Assembly: GCA_964396375.1 (NCBI GenBank)
Contig: CAYNEY010000003.1
Span: forward strand, 106,526-170,525
Reading direction: 5' to 3'
Origin: FEN-1139 sp964396375
GTDB taxonomy: Bacteria > Myxococcota_A > Polyangia > Polyangiales > Polyangiaceae
Length of the DNA: 64,000 nt
Below are positions 50,268 to 56,742 of the stretch, one piece after another. The notes under the pieces are model-generated. The model was not told where the DNA came from, did not search any database, and saw nothing but the letters and a program-made list of their open reading frames with translations. How positions within the stretch are numbered: the first letter of the stretch is position 1; every line of letters starts with the position of its first letter. A program made the position numbers and the translations under genes.

Positions 50268-50876
50268 ATGCGACGTGTGGGCCACTTGGGCGTGTGGTGG
50301 AGCGGTTGTTTCTTGATGATGGGTTGCGGCGGGTCTCCGGCTACGGAGGACGAATGCACGGCCTTCAAGCCCTGCGGAGGCCAGCTCGAGGGCACCTGGC
50401 AACTCGACGAGTCGTGCTTCCTCACCGATCCCCTCGAGCAGCTGGAGCTACAGCCTGAGGTCTGCGAAGAGTACTACCAGGAGGTCTCGTATCAGATCTC
50501 CGGAACGCTCAGTTTCGAAGCTCAGACGTTCACGCCAAACCTCCAGCAAACGCGGACCCTGCTCGTCAGGATCACGTCGGATTGCCGGGGTACTCGGATC
50601 GATGAGGCTGAGTGCGCGTCAATCGAAGGGGAGTTCCGCGCCAGCGACAGACCGACGGTGGCCAATTGTTCGGTCGCGGAAGGTGCCTGTCACTGTCGTA
50701 CCACCACCACTGAGTCACTGGTCGAGCCCGAGACTTACGCGCTGGAAGGAAGCAAGATGCGCCGTCTGGCCAGCGGAGAGTTGAGTGACTACTGCGTGGA
50801 CAAAGACCGCCTAAAGCTCACCCTCTATGCTGGCGATCACCTCTTGGCGGTCCTCTCGCTCACCCGCACGCCATGA
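50268..50876 (+). CDS. Putative lipoprotein of unknown function
   Basis: A 202-residue protein from ATG 50268 with lipobox LMMGC. Its mature part carries about eleven Cys (ECTAFKPCGGQ, SCFLTD, VCEEYYQ, DCRG, ECAS, NCSVAEGACHCR, YCVDKD), implying several disulphides. Strands such as VSYQISGTLSFEAQTF and LKLTLYAGDHLLAVLSL suggest a lipocalin-like or calycin barrel, often annotated as 'lipocalin-like' in Myxococcota, but this is inference. It converges with epmA, 46 bases away. Confidence 0.7.
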   Translation: MRRVGHLGVWWSGCFLMMGCGGSPATEDECTAFKPCGGQLEGTWQLDESCFLTDPLEQLELQPEVCEEYYQEVSYQISGTLSFEAQTFTPNLQQTRTLLVRITSDCRGTRIDEAECASIEGEFRASDRPTVANCSVAEGACHCRTTTTESLVEPETYALEGSKMRRLASGELSDYCVDKDRLKLTLYAGDHLLAVLSLTRTP

Positions 50877-50922
50877 GCCGAGCCGATTCGACGGGGCTCC
50901 GGGCCGCGTGAACCCTCGGCAG

Positions 50923-52119
50923 TCACGCGAAGGTCCGCGCGTCAAAGATGGAGTCCATTCCAAGGGCCAACATCACCAACCGATCGAAGCCCAGTGCATT
51001 TCCGGCAGTAGGAGGAAGCCCCTCCACCAACGCAGCCAGGAAGCGCTCGTCGAACTCCGCTGAGGAGCGCGCCTGACGGCGCGCGGTCTCGAATCGGTCA
51101 CGTTGTTCCGAGGCTGAGCTGAGTTCTCCGTAACCATTGCAGAGTTCGACACCACCCACGAACAACTCAAACCGCTCACAGTAGAGCGGATCGTCGTCAC
51201 AGGGGCGAGCGAGAGCACCATCGGCGAGTGGGTATCGAGTCAGGAAGACGGGAAGGTCGATTGCCCGGAGCATCGGCTCGATCTGTTCCACCAGGCAAAG
51301 ATGGTACTGTTCAGGGTCATGCAGAGCGAGCTCTGCCACGTTCTTTTCACCGAGCGCTTCGGAGAATGCCTGCTGTACCGTCAGTCTGAGGAAGGGCCGG
51401 GAGACGTCGAAGTGACGCTGTCCGCGATGGAGCTCCCCGTCTGAGGATACCGCGGTTGCCACAACTCGCACGAGCGCCTCCGTGTCGCTCATCATATCAC
51501 CCATAGTCGTGAAGGCGCGATACCACTCGATCAGCGTGAACTCACGGTCATGGAGCGGGCCCTGCTCGTCGCCGCGAAAACAACGAGCCACTTCGAATAC
51601 CCGCGGCACGCCTCCGACAATCAGCCGCTTCAGGGCCAGCTCAGGGGAGGTGACCAGAAACCCGTCGGCGGCACGGAGCGACGTAACGTGACGATCAAAG
51701 GTTGGAAAGGATAGAATAGTAGGAGTGGTGACCTCGAGGAAGCCTTCATGATCGAACCACTCGCGCACCGCACGCAGCGCTCTTGCCCGTGCCACCAACC
51801 GGTGGGACCGTCCGTTCCAGGCCAAAGCGGCCACCTCACCATCACCGCGCGACTCGGGGCAGTGCTGTACGGTGACCACCCGGCTTACTCGGAGGTATTC
51901 GGAGCGATACTCCACTTGCAGCACCAGCAGATCCCCCGGTCCGACGGAAGCCAAGGTGGCCATGTGGTAATCGAAGCGCACTTGCACGCGCCGAAAAGCA
52001 TCACCCAGCCCAAGCTCGGCATCGCTTCGGTCGGTCACGCGCCCGCCCAGGAGCAAGCTCTCGCCTTCCTCTCGCTCCCGCTCCAGCCAGGTGCTCGGCG
52101 TCCAAATCCGAGCCTGCAC
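50923..52119 (-). CDS. epmA: EpmA-type EF-P lysyl-transferase / LysRS-like protein
   Basis: A 398-residue class II aminoacyl-tRNA-synthetase-like enzyme. Motif 2 is seen in VARCFRGDEQGPLHDREFTL followed by IEWYRAF, and motif 3 in GNALGFDRLVMLALG. LADGALARPCDDDPLYCERF and FVGGVELCNGYGEL are EpmA-like. EpmA attaches beta-lysine (or lysine) to elongation factor P. Unlike E. coli EpmA (325 residues), it has a longer N-terminal segment with LLLGGRVTDRS and RVQVRFDYHMA, possibly a reduced OB-fold as in true LysRS. No epmB is seen here. Its ATG lies three bases after the fliQ/sctS stop. Confidence 0.83.
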   Translation of the reverse strand: MQARIWTPSTWLEREREEGESLLLGGRVTDRSDAELGLGDAFRRVQVRFDYHMATLASVGPGDLLVLQVEYRSEYLRVSRVVTVQHCPESRGDGEVAALAWNGRSHRLVARARALRAVREWFDHEGFLEVTTPTILSFPTFDRHVTSLRAADGFLVTSPELALKRLIVGGVPRVFEVARCFRGDEQGPLHDREFTLIEWYRAFTTMGDMMSDTEALVRVVATAVSSDGELHRGQRHFDVSRPFLRLTVQQAFSEALGEKNVAELALHDPEQYHLCLVEQIEPMLRAIDLPVFLTRYPLADGALARPCDDDPLYCERFELFVGGVELCNGYGELSSASEQRDRFETARRQARSSAEFDERFLAALVEGLPPTAGNALGFDRLVMLALGMDSIFDARTFA

Positions 52120-52122
52120 TCC

Positions 52123-52389
52123 CTAGCCTCCACTCAACGCACGCACCGCGAACGCGGCGATCTGTGCGCCTATGGCAGGACCGAACACGACCAGCACCGC
52201 CACCACCACAAGGAATCGGGGCAAGTGAGCCAGCGTCATGTCTTGAATCTGCGTTAGCGCTTGGAGGATCGCCACGATCAAGCCCATGACCAGCGCTGCG
52301 CCGATGATCGGAAGCGAAAGAGAGGTCGCGAGCAGCAGACCCTGCTGAGCCAGCTCGGTGAGGGTAGCCAGGGAAGGTGCGGCGTTCAT
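52123..52389 (-). CDS. FliQ/SctS family export-apparatus protein, orphan
   Basis: An 88-residue two-helix membrane protein. The first half LLLATSLSLPIIGAALVMGL and IVAILQALTQIQDMTLAHLP follow the FliQ/SctS pattern (S-x-P-x-x-x-AL-x-x-GL, AxxQAxTQIQExTLxxxP). The second helix VVVAVLVVFGPAIGAQIAAFAV matches as well. In flagellar and type III systems it forms the export gate with FliP and FliR. No other flagellar or type III gene is in the 64 kb. It is translationally coupled (ATGA) to an upstream lipoprotein gene and lies three bases from epmA. Confidence 0.82.
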   Translation of the reverse strand: MNAAPSLATLTELAQQGLLLATSLSLPIIGAALVMGLIVAILQALTQIQDMTLAHLPRFLVVVAVLVVFGPAIGAQIAAFAVRALSGG

Positions 52390-52787
52390 GGAGAACTGGT
52401 GTCAGCTCCCGCGCTGCCGCTCTGGCCCGCGCCTGCATCGGATGAGCTGCCGCCCTGGTCTGCGCCCGCGTCGGATGAGCTGCCGCCCTGGTCTGCGCCT
52501 GCGCTGCCCCCATTTCCGTCCTCACCAGTCTCGTCCTCACTCCGCCGCTCGCATCGCGGGTCCGAACTGTCCGACTCGTCCTTGGGACAGCACCGATCGG
52601 CCGCATACTCACGACTGGTCGACGAGTCTTCGAGTTTGCTCGCGGCCACACAGACCAACCCACTGTCACAGTCGGCGTCACCGTTACTGCGAACACAAGT
52701 CTCACCCTCGCCTTGCTTGCCGCAGGCGACCAGCACGGTGACGAAGGTGAGGAGAATGGAGCTAGTTCGGATACTGGAGAGATTCAT
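52386..52787 (-). CDS. Lipoprotein with repetitive Gly/Ser/Asp tail
   Basis: A 133-residue protein with signal ILLTFVTVLVAC (lipobox VLVAC). The Cys-containing segment GETCVRSNGDADCDSGLVCV resembles the Myxococcota Cys modules seen in the 24281 protein. The tail is low complexity with repeats of GADQGGSSSDA and related units. It overlaps the next gene (fliQ/sctS) by four bases. Function unknown. Confidence 0.72.
   Translation of the reverse strand: MNLSSIRTSSILLTFVTVLVACGKQGEGETCVRSNGDADCDSGLVCVAASKLEDSSTSREYAADRCCPKDESDSSDPRCERRSEDETGEDGNGGSAGADQGGSSSDAGADQGGSSSDAGAGQSGSAGADTSSP
52438..52503. repeat. Two tandem copies of a 33-bp unit inside the lipoprotein gene
   Basis: Positions 52438-52470 and 52471-52503 are tandem copies of the same 33-base unit, each encoding eleven residues of the Gly/Ser/Asp tail. 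A partial third copy follows. Such units expand and contract by slippage, so copy number may vary among strains. Confidence 0.75.
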
Positions 52788-52819
52788 GGCGTTACCGTTT
52801 TGGGGATCAGGGCAGGGCG

Positions 52820-53527
52820 TCAGTCCGGGGAGCGCGCGCGTGTGCTCTTGCGCTCGACAGCCTCAGCAAACAAAGAGAAATACGAGAAGGCGCTGGTGAT
52901 GGAGAAAAACAATGAGATGAGCACCAAGGCTCGACCGACCGGGACCAGGTCGACCAGGCCCAAATCCAAAATGCCGAGGTTGATGTGATACGGATAACCG
53001 ATAAGCAGACAGAGAATGCCCACCATCTGCAGGGCAGTCTTGCTCTTGCCGTCGTCACCTGCCGCGATCACGACCCCTTCGCTTCCTGCGAGTGAGCGCA
53101 GGCCTGTTACTGCCAACTCACGACTGAGCAGCAACACCACGATCCATTCACTGATCCGACCCATCCTGACCATGACGATCAGCAGTGCTGTCACCAGAAG
53201 CTTGTCCGCCAAGGGGTCGAGGAACTTTCCGAGCACACTGACAACGTTCAGTCGCCGTGCCAGATACCCATCCAGCAGATCAGTGATGGCGGCCAAGGCG
53301 TACACCAAGGCGGCCCAGAGGCAATCGCGAGGAGAGCCGCGATCTATCAACCAGAGCACCAGAGGGATGATGGCCACCCGCCCGAAGGTGAGCAGATTAG
53401 GGAGGTTGAGCGCATCCTCCTTCAAGGACCGGCGCCTCGCGGCACGCTCGGCTCGATCGACAGGCGGTCGCCTGCGCAACCCGCGAGATTGCGCGGCACG
53501 AGCGGTTCCTCGATGACGACCAGCCAT
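52820..53527 (-). CDS. pgsA: CDP-diacylglycerol-glycerol-3-phosphate 3-phosphatidyltransferase
   Basis: A 235-residue membrane enzyme making phosphatidylglycerol phosphate. The catalytic D-x2-DG-x2-AR-x8-G-x3-D-x3-D motif is complete within DLLDGYLARRLNV and LGKFLDPLADKL. Family-typical NLPNLLTFGRVAIIPLVLWL opens the core, and TALQMVGILCLLI follows. A basic N-terminal extension of about 40 residues (MAGRHRGTARAAQSRGLRRR) is present if ATG 53527 is the start. GAAGGAGG occurs just before the core but the ATG next to it is out of frame. Its stop lies 32 bases before the lipoprotein gene. Confidence 0.88.
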   Translation of the reverse strand: MAGRHRGTARAAQSRGLRRRPPVDRAERAARRRSLKEDALNLPNLLTFGRVAIIPLVLWLIDRGSPRDCLWAALVYALAAITDLLDGYLARRLNVVSVLGKFLDPLADKLLVTALLIVMVRMGRISEWIVVLLLSRELAVTGLRSLAGSEGVVIAAGDDGKSKTALQMVGILCLLIGYPYHINLGILDLGLVDLVPVGRALVLISLFFSITSAFSYFSLFAEAVERKSTRARSPD

Positions 53528-53595
53528 GGCGGCGGCCCATCCTGGCACCACGAACAGGTTCTGCCAAGGGCGGCCTGCGCGCCGATAGCAGGCGC

Positions 53596-55149
53596 CTAGG
53601 TCAGCAGCACCCAACCCTGGCCGGAGAAACTGAGGAAACCGCGGACACGGCAGGGTGCCTCAGCGGGGTCGAGGGGGGAGGCCGTCACTCTTCCCACCCA
53701 ACCGACCACCTGCGTGGCGCGCACGACCAGACCCTGGTGCTGAAGCAGCAGGCTAACTGGTGCAACTTGGGTATGGATTGCTACCGGGCCCCGACAGGCT
53801 ATCTGAAGGATGTGCAACGGGGAGTTGCCCATCAGCGCGAGTCTCTCCGGTTGGCACTGGGCGTCGAGCGGGGCACCGAAAAGATGAGGCTCGAGCAGCG
53901 TGAGCGTCTCGGAGCCCAGCGTCAGCAAGCTCAAGATGCCGGTGCTGGCCTTCGCCAAGAGCAACCCCGGCCCGACGAACCCGACGATTGGGTCCCGCGC
54001 GCCGCCGAGGGGGAGGGTGGGGGAACCGGCGAGGCCTGCTGCCTCGAGAGGGAGCTCACGTGCGGCAAGCCCGGCGGGAGAGAGGGCAATGATCGCTGAC
54101 GCCCGCACCGCGTAGGGCTCCCGCAAATTGCTGCGAAGCGTGGACGGAGTGACCAGCACCGTGCCCTCGGGGCCATCGATGCGCCGTGTCGCACAGAACT
54201 CCGACAGGGTGGTGTGCTGTTGGGGATCGTCGCCCGTGCCGTGTTCGGATTCATTGGCACAAACCACCAAGGTGGGTGCCGATGGAACCTTGGAGGGCGC
54301 CGGCAGGGGCTCCGCTAGACTCACCTCCTGGGGGGCAGGTGGTGGAGAGCTTCGCGGATAATTCGAGGTGCGTGCGACACTCGCGGCGGTTGGAATCGCC
54401 GCGTCGCCCGGCTCGAGGGCGTGCCAGCGACCGCTTCTGGAAACTGGGGCCTCTTCGTCGCTGCTCGATTCGGCAGCGGTGAAGGGCTCAGGGGCGTGCT
54501 CGAAGCTCTGGACCGCATGCTCCGCGGCCAGCCTCAGCTCCCAACGCTCTTGCGGAGGCTCCTCGTCGATAGGACGATGGCGTTGCTCTTCGAGCTGCGC
54601 CATCCGTCGCGCCATCGTCGGTTGCTCGGCCTGCTCAAACGCATGCCGGGCGCTCTTGAAATCTTGCTGAAACTGATGGACCAGGCCGAGGTATGACCAG
54701 GCACGGCGATGCTCCGGCTGTTGTGTCACCACACTGTCAAGGAGTTCTTCGGCGAGCCGCAGCTGGCCAGTCTTCAGGTAACACAACGCCAGGTTGACCT
54801 TGGGGGTCGACTCAGATGGACAAGAGACGGTGATCTCCTTGTAGATGTCGATCGCCCGCGGGTACAGGCCGAGTCGGAAGTAAACGACCCCAAGCAGGTT
54901 CTGACCGCGGGGGTCCTTGGGCTGCACCCGCAGCGCCAGCTCCAGCTCCTCCTTGGCTCGCTCAACCTGGTTGTCGGTGAGGAGGTCACTTCCGCGTGAG
55001 AGATGGAAGAGAAAGTCCTCTCCGTCGAAGGTTCCGCTCGGCGGCTCGGAATCTGCGGGATGAGGCACCGGCGCCGGTGGGGGAAGCGAGAACCGTTCGG
55101 GGATCCGCGAGGGGCGGCCAGGCCGCTGGGGAGGCGAGGGATCTGCCAT
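53596..55149 (-). CDS. TPR protein with AIM24-like C-terminal domain
   Basis: A 517-residue protein. After a Pro-rich N-terminus, residues about 45-190 hold three to four TPR units (NQVERAKEELELALRVQPKD, VVYFRLGLYPRAIDIYKEI, LALCYLKTGQLRLAEELLDSV, YLGLVHQFQQDFKSARHAFE). A Ser/Pro/Ala-rich linker leads to a strand-rich C-terminal half, with IVGFVGPGLLLAKASTGILSLLTLG, PVSLLLQHQGLVVRATQVVGW and the final RGFLSFSGQGWVLL. This resembles the AIM24 family (a TRAP-like fold), but is not certain. It was probably co-transcribed with hisA, 19 bases away. Confidence 0.76.
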   Translation of the reverse strand: MADPSPPQRPGRPSRIPERFSLPPPAPVPHPADSEPPSGTFDGEDFLFHLSRGSDLLTDNQVERAKEELELALRVQPKDPRGQNLLGVVYFRLGLYPRAIDIYKEITVSCPSESTPKVNLALCYLKTGQLRLAEELLDSVVTQQPEHRRAWSYLGLVHQFQQDFKSARHAFEQAEQPTMARRMAQLEEQRHRPIDEEPPQERWELRLAAEHAVQSFEHAPEPFTAAESSSDEEAPVSRSGRWHALEPGDAAIPTAASVARTSNYPRSSPPPAPQEVSLAEPLPAPSKVPSAPTLVVCANESEHGTGDDPQQHTTLSEFCATRRIDGPEGTVLVTPSTLRSNLREPYAVRASAIIALSPAGLAARELPLEAAGLAGSPTLPLGGARDPIVGFVGPGLLLAKASTGILSLLTLGSETLTLLEPHLFGAPLDAQCQPERLALMGNSPLHILQIACRGPVAIHTQVAPVSLLLQHQGLVVRATQVVGWVGRVTASPLDPAEAPCRVRGFLSFSGQGWVLLT

Positions 55150-55168
55150 GAAATACCCAAAGCGCGCG

Positions 55169-55915
55169 TCAGACGGGAGTCTGCGCCGCAGCAGCTACGC
55201 TGTCGAGCGCCTCCCGGAGTGTGAAGGTCTTTTCATGGAGTGCCCGCCCGATGATCGCCCCGATGATCCTGGAATTCTGGGCGCATCGGGCCAGCGCGCG
55301 CAGGTGGTCGAGGGTGCCCACGCCTCCGCTCGCGATCACCGGCAAACCGCCCTGTTGGGCGAGCTTCATGGTCAAGTCTAGGTTGGGGCCCGTTTGCATT
55401 CCATCCCGTTCGATGTCCGTGTAAAGCACACTGTCCACGGGAAGTGTGGCGATTTCTCGGATCACATCGCTGGCGAGCCGGTCAGACTGCTCCGTCCAAC
55501 CTGACGTTGCCACACGTCCATCCCGCGCGTCGAGGGCAACGATCACCCGGCCGGGAAAGCGCCGCGCTGCGGTCGCGAGGAGTTCTGGATCGTGCAGGGC
55601 GACCGTCCCAAGCACCACCCGGGTCACGCCGAGGGCAAAACAGTCCTCGATGGCGGCGAGTGTGCGGATTCCGCCGCCGATCTGCACTCCCTCGCCGAAG
55701 CTTTGCACGATGCCGCCTATCAATGCCTGCTGCCGCTTGAGTCCCTCGCGGGCCCCATCCAGATCGACCACGTGCATGCGTGGACAGAGCCCTCGCCAGG
55801 ATCGCGCGAGTTCGATGGGATTGGAGGCATACTGGGTGACCTTCCGATAGTCGCCCTTCATCAGCCGTACGACGCGGCCTTCCAGGAGGTCGATTGAGGG
55901 GATGACATGGAGCAT
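55169..55915 (-). CDS. hisA: Phosphoribosylformimino-5-aminoimidazole carboxamide ribotide isomerase HisA
   Basis: A 248-residue (beta/alpha)8 enzyme of histidine synthesis. The first catalytic Asp is in IPSIDLLEGRVVRLMKGDY, and the second in LYTDIERDGMQTGPNLDLT. MHVVDLDGAREG, VQIGGGIRTLAAIE and VIASGGVGTLDHL form the two phosphate-binding halves. The start is ATG 55915, 27 bases after the hisB stop. Only hisB and hisA are here; hisF, hisH and the others must be elsewhere. Confidence 0.95.
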   Translation of the reverse strand: MLHVIPSIDLLEGRVVRLMKGDYRKVTQYASNPIELARSWRGLCPRMHVVDLDGAREGLKRQQALIGGIVQSFGEGVQIGGGIRTLAAIEDCFALGVTRVVLGTVALHDPELLATAARRFPGRVIVALDARDGRVATSGWTEQSDRLASDVIREIATLPVDSVLYTDIERDGMQTGPNLDLTMKLAQQGGLPVIASGGVGTLDHLRALARCAQNSRIIGAIIGRALHEKTFTLREALDSVAAAAQTPV

Positions 55916-55942
55916 AGTGAGGTTGGGGATCCTTCCGTGAGC

Positions 55943-56536
55943 CTAGTCGATCAGGGCGCCTTTGGTAGACGGGATGCCGATTGTCCGGGGATCTCGTTCG
56001 ACCGCCTCTCGAAGTGCCCTGGCAAAGGCCTTGAAGCAGCCTTCTACGATGTGGTGGAGGTTGCTTCCACTCTCCAACGTGACGTGGAGATTGATCCGCG
56101 CGGCGCGGCACAATCCTTCGAAAAACACCTCTGCAAGCTCGGTATCCCACGTGCCGATCTTGGCCTTGGGAAGCGGCACCTCCCAGACGAAATGGCTACG
56201 GCCCGAGAGGTCGAGCGCCACCTGCACCCTGGCCTCGTCCATCGGTACGGTTGCGCATCCGTAGCGGCGGATCCCCGCCGCGTCACCCAAAGCCTCACGG
56301 AGAGCGGTGCCAAGGACCACCGCCAGATCTTCAGTGGTGTGGTGTCCATCAATCTCCGTGTCACCCTGTGCTACCACCTCGAGGTCGAGGAGAGCATGCC
56401 GGGCGATCTGGTCGAGCATGTGGGAAAGAAATGGTAGCGGGGTGGAGAGATTGCTCCTCCCGCTGCCGTCCAGCCCGACCTCGACGGTGATCTCAGTCTC
56501 ATTGGTCTTGCGACTCACCCGCGCCCTGCGACTCAT
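55943..56536 (-). CDS. hisB: Imidazoleglycerol-phosphate dehydratase HisB
   Basis: A 197-residue monofunctional HisB from ATG 56536 (MSRRARVSRKTNETEITVEV). A frame 68 codons longer is not family-like. Metal-binding motifs are FLSHMLDQIARHALLDLEV, DGHHTTEDLAVVLG, and SGSNLHHIVEGCFKAFARALREA. It makes imidazole-acetol phosphate in histidine synthesis. It heads the minus-strand operon and is divergent from lon (206 bases apart). Confidence 0.95.
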   Translation of the reverse strand: MSRRARVSRKTNETEITVEVGLDGSGRSNLSTPLPFLSHMLDQIARHALLDLEVVAQGDTEIDGHHTTEDLAVVLGTALREALGDAAGIRRYGCATVPMDEARVQVALDLSGRSHFVWEVPLPKAKIGTWDTELAEVFFEGLCRAARINLHVTLESGSNLHHIVEGCFKAFARALREAVERDPRTIGIPSTKGALID

Positions 56537-56742
56537 CCTTGACCTCGATTCTGCCGGCTCCTCCCACCTGTACCCGCCGAGAGGCCGGGACCGGAGGGGA
56601 GCGTTGCCGCCAGGGTAGCGCGGCGTTCCAGGAGAGACCAAATCCGCGGTGAGGGCCAAGGGTGTTTCCGCAGCGACCGCCCACGGGACCGGTGGTTGCT
56701 GGGGGGCTCCACACATCGTACACCTTGAGCGGAAGTGCACCC

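Noticed and set aside
56696..56724. TTGCTG-17-TACACC as a lon promoter.
   Set aside because: Both hexamers are weak, and the leader would be only about 12 bases.
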